A stretch of 64,000 bases of DNA from Takakia lepidozioides (GCA_030704615.1 CM060732.1:36191053-36255052), one strand, 5' to 3'; numbered from the stretch's first letter, positions 24,665 through 37,118 are shown. Translations and numbers: made by a program. Notes: generated by a model not told the origin, from the sequence alone.

Positions 24665-27600
24665 ATGTTGGAAATGGTACACCAACTCACCAAAACCGGA
24701 GTAGATGTTATTGGATCTCGGATCAAGAATTCTGGAGATAAGGGGGAGCAGTCTGTCAAGCTCAAGAGGGTCGCATCGGACGTGTCTATTGTATCAAACG
24801 ATGCGACAATTGACCGATCAACCATGCCAATACTTGTATCAATGGCGTCTATCCCATGTCCACCAGCCAGTAGCAATTCTAACAGCGGATGTCCAGAGAA
24901 CACGGAGTCTTCAGCTGAATCCGAAGGTCCAGTGGAGAGCTCAACCATGTCCGGTTCAGATTTCAAGGTCTTGGAGACGGTGCCGCCGCTGCAGAGAAGT
25001 CTGTCTGCGGTGTCCATGTTAACTTCGGATTCTGCTTTTAAACATGATGAGGCTTTAGAGGAGGTAGCCGAAAGCAATTGGAGCGAGCCAGAGTCGTCGG
25101 ACGAGGACACTAGTAATCGCATGGTAACCTCCCTTCTGCTTATCTCGCTCTCTCCCGTTTTCCCTCCAAGCTACGTGTAGTCGAGAGCGTTAGGTGAGAC
25201 CAATTCAAGATGAGCTGACCGTCTGTCTTTCTAAACCAGACCAGTCAGCGACTTTGCAAAGCGTGTCCATCATATCATGAACCATATAGAGTCTACTGCA
25301 CTACTATAATGCAGAGAGAGGTTTCTTAGTAAATTTTAGGTGAACCTACTATCCACACACAGTTGTGCTGGCCATGGGTATGTACTTCTGATGGTCACCT
25401 TGACTGTAGAGTTACCCGCCAATGTCTCCAGCATAACAAGAAACTACAATGAGATATTTCCAAGAATTGCCAAGCTGATTGGACCACAAAGCTTCATCTG
25501 GTTATCGGACTTCCGACGCCACATCCTCCTTTCTTTCTAGTGAGGTGTCGTGAACAAATGACATAGTCCACCTTTCTAAGCGAAATTGGCTTCCGTTTCC
25601 TTAAGCAGAATATTTTGCTGGCAGTGGAAATTCGTTTTGAGTTCTGCAACAACAGATCGGAAATGACGGATGTTTCTTCTCTCTGGGCTTCTTCCCTCCC
25701 TCCCTGCTTAAGGAGTGGAGAACTGAAGGGGAATGATTCTTTGATCTAGGCAAACTCATCGATTGGAGTGCTATCTTGCAGATCCCAAGGAATCCAGAGT
25801 CAGCAGGGTCGAAATGGACAGATGACAGGCATTTCTCTTACTTGAACTCTATCGAGGCCTCCTTTGTGAGGAGCATGTATGGACCGGGGTATTGTGCTGT
25901 GGATTCTGAACAAGATTGTGTGGAGTCTCGGTCAGGTGACCCCTACGCTTGCTGTACATCAACACCCCCTATTGAGGTTGGTCTTTGTGCTGATTCACGT
26001 TTGATAATTGACCTAACCAGCTTTTCATTGATGGAGGTGAACCAGTGAAATTACAGAGGATTTGGAATATGTTCCAAATGTTTTTGACTGTAGGTAACCC
26101 GTTTCTACAGTTGCTTAATTCATTTCCCGGATAACTCTGACCTGTCAGGGTAAGGTTTTACTGGATGGTGTAAGCTACGCTGGATTCTTATCTTGCCCTT
26201 CATTCCAGTTCAGATGCTAGGAAGAAAGGATGCTATCAGCTGTGTTTCAAGTATAATGTTAATGATTCTTCTTGTTTGTGGTACAGTTGTTCAAATTACT
26301 ACAAGGAGGATCTTACCGAGAGAGAGCCTACTACCGGCCCCAGATGATGGAGTCTGCCCTTCTTCCACTGACAGTGGTTGCCAGCCCTTGGATTCGTCAC
26401 TTCCAACCTAACAGCGCCTCAAATCAGGCAGGGACCTTTTCGAAGGGTCTAGGTAATGAAGTCCTCATTGACAACAAGTTTGTCATTGAAGAAATGAGTG
26501 AGACTGTTAAGGAAAGGAAGGCACCAGTGAAAGATGGAGGGATAGAGAAGGGCAGGTTGATGGGAGTGAATGGAAACGGAAAGGCTGATGACAGTGAGGA
26601 ACTGCAACAAGTAATTTCTGAGAGTGGGTCTGAGGTCCCAGATCTGGATCAGGCTCTGTGCTTTTGGCAGCATCGACTTCAGAGCCATACGAAAGCATCT
26701 GGAAGTGGTAATATAAGACAGGATTCCCCAAATACGATTAAGAAGCGATATTTGGACGCTGAACTCAGCAGTGGTACACCCTAAACTAAGCCTGTGTGGT
26801 GTGTTGGAAAAATGTTTTAGCTTGTGCTTGCAGTACAGTCTATCCTGCCTGGGGTTCACATGAAGAGTACATTGAAAACCTATGTGCAGTCTTTAGAACA
26901 GCTACGTGTTGTGAGATGCAAAGAGAATCAACTGGGGATAGAGAGGTTGGAGCAAGATCTCTGACTAGTACTGCAATTACTATGTTGATACAAAAGCCAC
27001 CGATACATTGAATTCCTGGAACTGACCAGTGCAGGCAAAAGAAATTACAGGAGAGTAGTTTCTCTGGATATTGTTAGCTTCGATATTTTCCCAGAGTTTC
27101 TGCTTCCTTTCTATAGCATCTTTACATGGCAGGGTCTGCAAGACGTTGTACCACTAGTTACTGGTCCTCAATTATCAATTCAGAGAGTTTATCCATCCAC
27201 TTGCCCTGAATCATTTTGTAGCTGCAGGCTTTGCCACCCCAACCCCCCACTACCACCACCAGGAGAGTGACTCATAGTCAACATCTGGAAAATTATGAGT
27301 GATGAAGAGTGAGGTGCCCTCAGCCAGAATACAACCTCAGACGTCTAAGAAATGCAAATGTCATATGAAGCTTGGACAGAAGGATTTATTTTGGTGCATT
27401 TTACAGAGGGTGGTCTGTTTGTGTGCAGCTGATGTGTACCCTGCCAAGAAATTCAAAACAACACAGCAAGAGCTTACATGGAAAGACCTAAAGATGTTAA
27501 AACAATATGTGGTTGAACAACGGGGCCAGGTAGAGGCTGAAGGTTCTGATTACCAGCTAGCAGAGGCTGGAAAAGGATCTGGAGATGAGAAACTACTGAA

Positions 27601-28190
27601 GCATAGAAACCAGTCTCTGTTCAGAGCAACTTCTAGTGTTGAAAATGACAGGACTTCTATATCTGGCTCTGAACCTTGGAAGGCTGCACAAAATATCCGT
27701 TATAGTATGATGGCAGGAAGAGTGGGGGGCAACTGTTCACCTTCCATTTTGATCAGGTATTGAGAACATCCTAGATTTGTCTAATAATTCGGACGTTTTA
27801 AATCTATGGTTATGGTCCGGGAAGTGTTTGTAATTAGAAACCCTATTCCAGCATTGACAGGATGACAGGGCACAGCAAAAGAACAAATGGAAGTAAGAGC
27901 ACCAGGACCAGCACCAGCAGTTGTGGAAATAGGGTATTCTCTACTTGGAAATGCTGAAGGGTGGTATGTGCATGAGATTCACTGCCTAAGGGAAAAAAAT
28001 GTCACGAAAATTCGTTGTCCTTCAGTCCCAGCATCTTACTTCAAACAAATGAGATAGAGAGTAGTGCTGAATGTAGATTAATTTGCTCACTTTCACAATC
28101 TAATAATATCATTTTTCGCTGCTTTTCGTGTGCAGGTCGTTCCCTTACTTGGACAACCAGAATGTGAAGTGGGACAAACAAGCTAGTTGA
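24665..28190 (+). CDS. COR27/COR28-like plant regulatory protein
   Basis: Five exons keep phase: 24665-25123, 25782-25976, 26287-26452, 27429-27756 and 28136-28190, giving about 400 residues. Two blocks match the plant COLD-REGULATED 27/28 family: KWTDDRHFSYLNSIEASFV in exon 2 (family pattern W-T-[DN]-x-[KR]-H-x-x-Y-L-x-S-[ML]-E-A-S-F-V) and LFKLLQGGSYRERA...ASPWIRHF in exon 3. The last exon ends LDNQNVKWDKQAS, which may correspond to the conserved C-terminal DQN motif. In land plants these proteins act at night as regulators that link cold, clock and light signalling. Alternatively exon 3 may be read through to a stop at 26784; the join at 26452 is preferred because donor, acceptors and phase all fit. 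The N-terminal 153 residues are Ser/acidic-rich and disordered. The start ATG is the first in frame but an upstream exon is possible. Confidence 0.62.
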
Positions 28191-29092
28191 GAAACAGGTT
28201 CCTCTCCCCAAAAATGCTAGTTCTTGCACAGCAATCCAGGCAATTCTGTCCCTCCAAAAGGAACTGGTGGTGTTGCAGACCTCAAGAGGTGATTCTTAAT
28301 AGGCAGAACATATGTTCCTCAAGGTATTATATGGCAACAGCTCCGCACTTGGTACACCTAGGAAAAGGCTTGATGAACAACACTCAGCTCAACACTCAGC
28401 TCAGGAGAAAACAGCAAGTTGAATTCAAGAAAAGCTACAACTGTGAGTTGTCACATAAAGTCGTTGCATCCTCTAAAGTACAATTCTTAACACAAACTGC
28501 AGCGACAAATCCATGAATTAGGGGAAGATAGAAAACTGGACTTGGCTGGGTCACCCTCGTCTCACCTGATAGATGAGCAAAGAAAATTGCAGAAGTCTGC
28601 ACACCTGTGTGGTAGGAATTTATGCAGATTTTGTGAATACAGCTCTCTTTTTTCTCTTTGGTGAGCTTACCAGCTCCTTCTGATGAATCTACACCTGCAT
28701 GGTTGGTTGGACTTATGTATAGGGTATTACCTTCTTGGTTCTCAAGTAGAATGCCAATGGTAGAGTGCCGTGGCAGAGTCATGCTTGCAAAATAGCTAGG
28801 GTAGGATGACAGGCGGCCCTCAGAATGCTGAGTTGTCTTCAACACCTGTCTTGGGTGTCTGAGATACCGGCATAACATGCAAAGTGGGGAGGAGAATCCA
28901 CTACCTCTGGCAGAGATCAAATCCAGAACTGAACAAAGTTGACCACAAAGGTCAATGACAAGCCAAGACCGGCAAAAGCTTGACTCAAACAACCAACTTC
29001 CACAGGGAAGTGGTGTTTGGAGTGGGGAAATCAAGTGTAACTTGGAAATGCCAGACATCAAGTCAGATTGCGGGCTACAGTTCTGTGCTTCA
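28191..29092. other. Short intergenic region between convergent genes
   Basis: Convergent 3' flanks of the COR27-like (+) and MurB (-) genes, about 900 bp. A 275-residue minus-strand frame (28435-29262) overlaps MurB exon 4 in another frame and has no family match. Nothing else is seen. Confidence 0.5.
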
Positions 29093-31474
29093 TCATGCCT
29101 GCATAAAAGTCCTTTGAACAATGTCTTGCTGGAAGGGGATGTACAAAATCTCCTCTTGCAGCTGCACACCCAACCTATCATGGACTTGCTGCTTGACCAA
29201 TTCAACCAGAGCCCGCATGTCCTGTGACTTCGAAGCACCTTCATTGACCAAAAAGTTGGCATGAATATCTGAAACCCTGGCAGCCCCGACGGACAGTCCC
29301 TTAAGTCCTGCCTGATCTATCAGTGCACCTGCTGACAGGCAGCCTGCTCCCGGATTACGAAACACACACCCTGCGGTCCGTGCTGTTACTGGCTGTGTTC
29401 TCTTCCTCCTTTTCCAGTACAAGTGTGGAAACAGTGAAACCATAGAGTCAGAAATGGGAGAGAAAAATAGCAAATATTGGTGTGACACGTTCACAACACA
29501 CTGAGGATTGAAAGATCTTCAGGGGCAGATTGCATATTGTGAAGAACTCTGCGTTTACTAGGAACTGAGAGTCAACAGATAAATTACCTGTCCATGTACA
29601 CTCTCTGCCATTGTCGGGCAGTTGTGCACGCCTTCAGCTCAAACGTGCCTGCCACAATTACTGCTACATCCTGCATCTTCTGGAATGGGGATGATCGGTA
29701 ACCAAAAGCTAGCTCTCCTCTGTCTTTAGTTAGAATGCGCTGGTCTCCCTCCGCAGTCACAAACTCCACAGACTGTAGTACACCTCCAGTTTCCTACACT
29801 AACCAATCAAAGCTGTCACACAGTCAGGGTAGCAGCCACAGATAGGCGCACTCTGTGAAAATGCAAGAGACAACTAGTTGATAGCATGAAAATGGATGCA
29901 ATGGTAAGCTTGAGAAACAGACTGACCAACAGCTTGAGGTCCTCTGCAAAGTCTCAAGCCCCATGTAAGAGGATACTGTTTTCCTCTGGGTGTAGATACA
30001 CCGGGACATCTACATTTCTCTGGCTGGCCTCCACCACTGCTTGTGGAACTGCACAAATGGACAAATCTCCAGCTAAGCATTCCCTCCCATAGTCAAGAGA
30101 GAAGTGGACAGATGACTCATGCTTGGCTTAAATCAATGCTGAAATCAGACAGAAGAAAGTAAGGGTGGCAAAAAATAAACCTGCCCCTCGGCACCAGCAT
30201 TCATGAAGATAGCACCACCCACTGTGCCTGGGATGCCGCAGGCAAACTCAAGGCCAGAAAAGCCATCTCGAGCACTGCAGATGCCCAATAGATTAAAGGC
30301 ATAGCCACTGCCCACACGATACACTCCATTGCTGCCGCATTCCACAAAGTCAATGCGATTGTGTATAATACAACCATCAAATCCGCGGTCGTCAAACAAG
30401 CAATTTGAACCTTTTCCCACCACAAACCAGCGCAGGTTCTGGGTTCGGCAGTACCTGCCCATCACAGTTCTTAGAACCCCAACTTTCATTATGTATTGGA
30501 ACACATCTAAGCTGTACATAGAACTCAGTTTTCAAGTGTACAGTCAAGCTAGGACTCTGGTAAAACTAGCTTACATCTTTCTCTGGTCTGGCACTAGATA
30601 TGCATAGTATTTTGGAAGGAAATCATTGATCTGTGCATGCATTCGAGAAGGAAGGAGGAATACTTCGCTCCCACAATTTCGACACTCGGTACAATGGGGA
30701 GGCAACTATGAAGTGAGTTATGTACAGGTGTTAGCTTTCTTTCTGAATTCCACCTTTGGGAATTGATGCTTATGACATTGCTGAGTGTCCTTCATTATGC
30801 TTGCGTCGTAGTAACAGACACTCCTCTGCTTGTCATTCTTTGCAGTATGTAATGCACTGAAACTACCATCATTCTTAAGGAAGTAACTAAACCCCCCGGT
30901 TGGGTTCATACTTTGCTAACAAAAAAACAATCATCCTTCGATTAAACCCAGTACAATGCTGTTAGCTGTCTGTTCCAAGGCCGAACATTTCGGGTTGGAC
31001 GACCTTAGAAAACCCCCTACCTTCCATATACCCCTATCTTCCTTCTGTAAACTACTGTGAACCTCTCCCTGTCCTTTCAAATCCAAGAGGTGGAAGGACT
31101 GCAGCAAACCTTAGAACAGAGGCCAACTCGAGGGGGTCATGCACCTCCACAAAGAGCTTGGCTGGGCCACCTATGCCCCAGGTGCACACTTCTCTTAATG
31201 GCTTCCCGTATGTGAACTTAGGACACGGCTCTCCCCCTGCCTCAACCACAATCGCTGATGGAGCCCCCCCCACGCCATTTCGACGCACGACTGACTCCTG
31301 CTTCCTATCAGAGACCTGAAGAATTGTCGCCAATTCCCTCAAGCGTGGCCTGCTGCGAAGTCCTTTCTGTCTGCTGTAACCTCCTAGTGGTGAACCTCCA
31401 GCCTGCACAGCATGTCCCGCGGTCTGTGCAGTGATATCCCACACCGCTGGAGCCCATGCTGTGCAAACATCCAT
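29093..31474 (-). CDS. murB: UDP-N-acetylenolpyruvoylglucosamine reductase (MurB), probably plastid-targeted
   Basis: Four minus-strand exons join in perfect phase: 31474-31110, 30454-30181, 29793-29588 and 29408-29093, giving about 386 residues. MurB reduces UDP-GlcNAc-enolpyruvate to UDP-MurNAc with NADPH and FAD, the second committed step of peptidoglycan synthesis. Visible marks: CTWGIGGPAKLFVEV (FAD domain start), WFVVGKGSNCLFDDRGFDG, YRVGSGYAFN, GFSGLEFACGIPGTVGGA then FMNAGAEGQ (FAD/substrate loop), RGELAFGYRSSPFQ, and in domain 3 CLSAGALIDQAGLKG with the catalytic Ser-x-Gly region, then HANFLVNEGA. About 80 N-terminal residues precede the fold and are Arg/Ser-containing, as in a transit peptide; targeting is inferred. 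The frame is open upstream to a stop but contains no ATG before 31474. No lesions seen. Confidence 0.9.
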
Positions 31475-32738
31475 TCTTTCTTTCTTCAACTCGCCAGCGA
31501 CCTTCGGATCATGCTTCACCACCAACAGTCCACAACCCACACTGCATGAGCGTTCCCGATTCACAACCCAATCTCAACTCTGCCGAATTCTTCAAAATGT
31601 AAGCTACATGTGGGATGAGTGAGATGTTACACGGCAAGACTACATTGTACAAATCCCAGGAAGAAAAATGGCGGGTTTCATTGTCTATGACGTCTCCAGC
31701 CAAGATACCTCAATGCCAAGACGTGGGAGGAGATTAATAAGAATTAGCAGAGCTACTCCATCCTGTCGGACCTCCGTCTCAGTTTCTAGTACTCAACCTA
31801 CACTACTTCGCTTGTAACCTAATTAGTGCCCAACCGGCAGGGACCACCACTGTGACAGTAGCAAGACAGATACTACTTTTTGGCCCTGCCTTCTCAAGGC
31901 AGGACTACGCAAAGGGTTCAGCCCCGCTTTTGCCCCTTTTCTTTTCGTTTTTCTTCGATTTACTCTTCCAATTCCATCGAGACAGTTGTAGAGCTGGGAT
32001 TCCTTCTCACCTTACTTTTCGACATGGATGAATGGAGGAGGGATGCGCTCCGGATGATTTTAAGGGATGGACGAAGCCAGGATGAAGGCTGGATAGACTT
32101 ACACCTTGCACATAAGGATGAGCTGGCAACAGCTGATGGCTTTATTAGGGGCTGTCTTATTCTAACAGCTAGTTTAGGATCAGATTAGGATGGGACTGGG
32201 TGATTTGGTTTCTTTCTATGGCTGTGCTGGAAGGGCATCTGGTGGACCTATGTGTAAGTGCCACACGGCACTAGGATTAGATTATGACCTAATACTATTT
32301 AAACCTCACTGCCGTGGCAGTGGTGGTGGTGGCTTTTGGGTCTTACGCGAGCGTACGTTGGGCGTAACGGTGTGCTTGAGTGGTTGGATGAAAGTGTTTG
32401 GAGGTTTGCGTCTGTGGTGTCCTCTTAGTAAGATTCCGTCTTCTTTGCCAGGCCCATCTACTGACTACAGTCCCCAGATAAGGTCAAGTCTGATAGAGGA
32501 AGGGGAACAAACCCATAGCGCCGGAATCATGGTGGAGATGCGGGGTAACTAAAATCGTTGACAGAGGATTTAATGGGTACGGAGCACCTGAGAACAGTAG
32601 ATTGGGTACGGGGATCTTGCATGATTGCAGGGAGAGGTGTGGCAAAATGGCGGCTGTTGTCTCGCACGCAGAGAGAGAGAGAAAGAGTTTGTCTGCTCGT
32701 GTTTTTTTGTGTTTTGAGAGTTTGGCAAACAAGCACGA
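31475..32738. other. Intergenic region upstream of MurB
   Basis: Should contain the MurB promoter (minus strand). Plus-strand frames at 31880-32188 and 32190-32552 have no recognisable domain. 31875-31925 carries a block (GGCAGGACTACGCAAAGGGT then TCAGCC) that is the reverse complement of 7797-7830, so it is a fragment of the same dispersed SINE-like repeat. Confidence 0.5.
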
Positions 32739-33655
32739 TGGCTTCTAGTTCTGAACGTGGTTGATTTGAGCTTGATCAATTCAAGGTCCCGCGATTGAAG
32801 CAGACTCTGGCGTTGGAATCTCGCTACATTTGCGAGCTTGCACGCAACCTATTGCCTGAGCAGTTGGTTTTTGTTGATTACCCGGAGGGAGAACCTCTTC
32901 CGCGCCCTGAGCTCCCGTTGGACACGCCCTCAGAGTTCTGGGCCAAAACCTTTGAGGAAACTGTGCGCAATGAAGCCTGCAAGCCCATACGCACCAAAGC
33001 AGAGCAGCGGGAACAGAGCAGGCGCATTCGTGAATCTCTTCAAGGAGCCTATGCTGCACGCCTGCTCCTCAAACTTCATTCCAGGGAAGTCACTCTGCAA
33101 ATCCCTCTTGCTAGTGCCAAGGAGCAGTTGGAAAGCGGTGAGAAGCTTAGCTGGGCTGTCTTGGGCATTCCACAATTCTCTGTGAGTAGGGAATTGGGTG
33201 TGGAGCTTGAGAGCTTCCTGCCTCCTGACAAGTCGAGCCCTTTGCGGTTGTGGGAACTAGTTGAGGGGGGAACATCTATCCTGCTTGCTAATTTAAGGCT
33301 TCGAGTCCCGCCAGCCCCTACCCGGGATCCCACTTGGAGAGCTCATCACATGTATCCCTGACTCTGAATTTCCTTTTTGTCCCAGTGATGTGTTGATCTT
33401 TCCAGGGGTGTGTTTTCAGCGTGAAACAGTAGGTCTCTACAAGGCCGAAGAAGCGCAGACATATCTTGCCCACACGCTGCTGGTGAAAGAGAAAGTAGTG
33501 CGCAACATCGTGCACGTGGCTTTTTGGCTCAAGGGTGAAGAAGAACTGTGGGCATTCTTGGGAGAAGGAGTGTACCTACTACACAAGCACCGCTTCATCA
33601 CCTCCCACTGTGTGTCTGGGTGGGACTCACAGCTTAGTGCTCCTTCGGACAGGTA
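32739..33655 (+). pseudogene. Unrecognised broken ORF upstream of a gypsy gag
   Basis: From ATG 32739 a frame starts MASSSERG, hits TGA at 32763, then stays open to 33361: Leu/Glu-rich with FELDQFKVPRLKQ, LLPEQLVFVDYPEGEPLPRP and ELVEGGTSILLANLRLRVPP. A second frame continues in register with LGELITCIPDSEFPFCPSD and RETVGLYKAEEAQTYLAHTL, ending at about 33655, so one frameshift separates the two near 33325. I do not recognise the protein. Its amino-acid make-up is protein-like, so this looks like a once-real gene with one stop and one frameshift. It ends 20 bp before the gag start at 33675 and could be part of that element's body or an older host gene. Confidence 0.45.
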
Positions 33656-33674
33656 GCCATGTCCTTCTCTTCTC

Positions 33675-34619
33675 ATGCCTGTATTTACAAGATCTAAGCT
33701 AGAAAAGGAAGCAGAAGAGACAATGGGACTAAGTGAGTTGGAAAAACGTGCAGCGGAAGAGAGGGAAGAGATAGCAACTAATGAAAAGAATAGTATGGAA
33801 AGGGGAGAGTCGTCCGGAGATCACAAAGATCCGGCGACTGTGCCTCAGCCCACATTTGATTTGGACGAGTTGTGTGAAGCCATGGGGGTGATTTCAAATT
33901 GCCCCCCCCCCCTTTTGAAGATGTTGCTGAAACAATCTGCAGTTCCGGACACTACTCCACGAAAATTTGATCATGGAGAGCGAATGCATAAGCAGCAATA
34001 CCTTGAGTACAACTTAGGAGAGGATTTTGAGTCCTTCTTGGAATTTTTTGAAATTAGCACTGAAATGAATGGAGTTCCCCCATGATTCCAAGTCAAGTCC
34101 TTTCGGATTTGTCTCAAGGGAGAAGCCAGGCAACTGTTTGAGTCCAACATTAAGGACAAAAATGATCTTACGTGGGTCAAAGCCAGAGAGTTGGCTCGCA
34201 AGCTCTTTCGTGAAGAAAAGCCCATAGCTTACACCACACCAAACTTAAAATTTCATTATGGCGACAGTGTGTGGAAATACTACACTGATTTACGAACTGC
34301 AATTTGTAAGTCGATTTTGATTGCATCAGAGAGACCTGCTATTTTGAAACATTGTTTTGTAAAGGGCTTGCCCCCTGCTGAGAAAGTGTTTATGCAAAAA
34401 CAGACTTACACCATTGAAGATGAGATGGTGGAATTGATTGAAGAAAGGTTACGTCTCAAAGTTGCTAAGGCAGGCCTGTCTAAAATTGCCACCACGAAAC
34501 ACACTCATCTAACTAGTGAGAGTCACTGTGTAGAGCCTACTGATGGGGACCCTGTGGTGAAAGATATCGCAGCAAATCTGGTCCCTTCCATTGTGCATGA
34601 GTTATCATCTTTCCGATGA
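33675..34619 (+). pseudogene. Ty3/gypsy gag, broken
   Basis: Starts MPVFTRSKLEKEAE, followed by a charged helical region and a capsid-like segment: YNLGEDFESFLEFFEIS, then after a stop FQVKSFRICLKGEARQLFES, WVKARELARKLF and FHYGDSVWKYYTDLRTAI. This matches the usual retrotransposon gag pattern around a conserved FR-x-x-LKGEA block. An in-frame TGA at 34083-34085 splits it. Downstream, at about 34746-34787, a CX2CX4HX4C zinc knuckle (CMICKSTKHYTRWC) lies in another frame, so a further frameshift is present. Confidence 0.75.
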
Positions 34620-34745
34620 AATCCAGGGAGAACTGCAAGCCTTCAAAGCTGAGGTAGGCTGGAATCCTGCAGTCCCTGCCAGATCGGGGCCTCAAGGTAA
34701 AGCCCATGCTGGCATGCGTCATGACACCAGACCTCAGTGGTGGCT

Positions 34746-34787
34746 TGCATGATTTGCAAGTCCACCAAGCATTACACCAGGTGGTGC
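34746..34787 (+). other. Gag nucleocapsid zinc knuckle
   Basis: CMICKSTKHYTRWC fits the CX2CX4HX4C retroviral-type zinc knuckle. It lies between the gag body and the protease, as expected, but out of frame with the preceding gag. Confidence 0.65.
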
Positions 34788-34876
34788 CCTTATGGTCAAT
34801 CTGACTTGCCTGCCTTGATTGAACAGTTACAAAGGGACAAAAAACAGCAAGGTCCTTTAAACGAACCAGGTCGTCT

Positions 34877-37031
34877 GTGAGGGTGCCAGATGACCATGGT
34901 AAGAACCCCAGAACGCTGGCAAGTGCTGTTCTTTTTTGTGATTTCAAACTCATGCATTGTGAGCCCTATAAACGTCTCAATCGAGACCGTATCCACCCAT
35001 TGATGACACAATGTCACGTAGGCCACCTTTCCTTTCCATGTGTTATTGATATTGGCTGTACCATGTCTGCCATTCCACTTAGTACAGTTCGCATTCTTGG
35101 ATTAAAGATTACCTCTGCTCATGGCCTTGTGGTTGCCATAGCTGATGGCACGGCTTATGAACCTATTGGGCTAGTCACCTTACCTATCCGCATTAGTGGG
35201 AAAACTGTCTTGCTGACCTGCATTGTCACCATGGATGAACAAGTTTTGCTGGGTCTGGATTGGATGAAGGGTGCAGAGGCCAGCATTGATATCATGAATA
35301 GTTTGATGTGTCTTCACAATGGTGAAGGGCAACCCTACAAGGTGCATCTAAACCATGTTACTATTGTTGCTGTGACCTCTATGGCCAACTATTCTCGTCT
35401 CAAGCTTCAAGCTGAGCAGATGAAGGAGCAAGTGGGTTTGCATTATAATTGGGCCAAGTTCAGCCAGTTCCACCCACTTGGTGATACCTTGTACCAATGG
35501 CATTTCCCTCCTCCAGGTAAGAAGTCTGGACCTCCCCTGCCCGTGGCAAAGAATTCCCTTTTGCTACGTTCTCCTATTGACTTCATCATCCCTGCTTTTT
35601 CTCAGCGCATAGTACCTACAGGTCTAGCTTTTGCTTGCCCTGCATGTCATTTCATTGAGATTGCGGGCTGGAAGAAACATACCCTCCAGAAGCACTGTCT
35701 GGTTGCTTCTGGGGTTTTAGACAGGGGTTTCAAGGGAGAGGTCAGGTTACTGATTGCTAATCCTGAACGTATCAGCATCAGTGTCCGTAAGGGTCAGGTC
35801 CTTGCTAGGCTCATTACTACTCCTTTGTCTGAGCTGACCTCTGTTCAGAAAGGTCTCAGTCTTCATGATATTGGGCTGGTGGACTCCCCTGTTGACCAAC
35901 TCTAGGCGTTTGCCTCTCATTCTGGTTCCATTGACAAAGGCCCGCTTACTCCTGAGGCAGAACAACATTTCCAGCAAGTATTAAAGGATATCAAGGTAGG
36001 TGGTCACCTTGCTCCCCAGCAGATTAGTCGCATGCACCAGTTTCTACGTGACAATCTCGACATCTTTAGTCAAGGGCTTCATGACTTGGGCCGCACCCAC
36101 CTTTTGGATCATGACATCATCACGGATGGTAAGCCTATCAAACAACATGCCTACAGGGAGAGTGTCCGTGAGCGCAAGGTCATTCAGGATGAGATTACAC
36201 AAATGTTTGATGATGGTGTAATTACCCCCTCCATATCCCCTTGGGCCAGTCCCATTGTATTGGTGGGTAAGAAGGATGGCTCAACCCATTTTTGCATTGA
36301 TTTTTGGCGTTTAAATGCCATCACTAAGAGGGATGTTTACCCTTTGCCACGCATCAATGAACCGCTAGATCAACTTAATGGGGCCACTATCTTCTCTTCC
36401 TTAGATTTAGCCTCTGGCTTTTGGCAAGTACCTTTAACTGCTGCTGCTAAGGAGAAAACTGCCTTCACCTGCAGGATGGGCCTCTTTCAATTTGAAACCA
36501 TGCCCTTTGGCCTTTGCAACGCCACTGCCACATTTCAACGCCTTATGGATATCGTTTTAGGCAACCTTCGTTGGGAATGTGCCTTGGTTTACATAGATGA
36601 CATCAATATTTACTCTACGACGTTTGATGCTCATCTATTGGGTTTACAGTGGGTTGTGTGCAGACTTCGTGCAGCCAGGCTTAAGGTCAAAGCCAAGAAG
36701 TGTGATTTTTGTATGGAACAGCTCCATTTCTTGGGCCATCTGCTTTCTGCTGTTGGCATCAGTCCTGACCCTGCAAAGATACAAGCTGTGTGGAACTATC
36801 CAGCCCCTCGGGATAAAACATGTGTCAAAGCCTTCTTAGGCTTAGGTTCTTACTATCGTCGCTTCATTTTTCAGTTTGCCAAGTTAGCTGCTCCCCTCAC
36901 TCGCTTGTTATCCAAGGATGCTCATTTTGTCTGGGGTACTGCTGAAACATCCGCATTCGAGAAGCTCAAAATTGCACTAACTTCTGCTCCTATATATGCT
37001 TGCCTATCCTGATTTTACCTTGTCTTTTCTC
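34877..37031 (+). pseudogene. Ty3/gypsy protease and reverse transcriptase, truncated
   Basis: The first part is retropepsin-like: VIDIGCTMSAI (the catalytic D-T/S-G reads D-I-G, likely a mutation), VAIADGTAYE and LLGLDWM. After an in-frame TAG at 35903-35905 the same frame continues through the RT connection and reverse transcriptase: HDIITDGKPIKQHAYR, WASPIVLVGKKDGS, RDVYPLPRINEPLDQL, FSSLDLASGFWQV, MPFGLCNATATFQRLMD, the catalytic YIDDINIY, and FLGHLLSAVGISPDP. The start of RNase H (LGLGSYYRRFI, APLTRLLSKDAHFVW) is present. A frameshift at about 37000 precedes a YPDFTLSF-type segment, and coding ends at about 37031, where an unrelated LTR starts (TGTCGTGCACC). RNase H and integrase are missing. 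At least three lesions, so inactive. Confidence 0.85.
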
Positions 37032-37118
37032 TTTGTCGTGCACCTAAGCATCGTGCCACAACATACATTGTTGTCCACCACACAATCTAAGCACACAATC
37101 CTAGAAAGCTATACCACA
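37032..37118. repeat. LTR start fragment, first copy
   Basis: Begins TGTCGTGCACCTAAGCATCG and ends near ACCACAATG. Nearly identical to 37531-37617. The leading TG plus the presence of two copies suggest LTR 5' ends. Confidence 0.55.

Noticed and set aside
24319-25122. 267-residue minus-strand ORF
   Set aside because: It is antisense to exon 1 of the COR27-like gene, which has spliced downstream exons and family motifs; the minus frame has none.
26287-26784. COR27-like gene ending in exon 3 at 26784
   Set aside because: Possible, but a good donor at 26452 joins two later exons in phase to a natural stop; kept only as an alternative.
28435-29262. 275-residue minus-strand ORF
   Set aside because: Overlaps MurB exon 4 in another frame and has no recognisable family pattern.
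29874-30092. Extra MurB exon between exons 2 and 3
   Set aside because: Exon 2 (ending GAEGQ) joins exon 3 (starting ETGG) in phase and matches the family without any insert.
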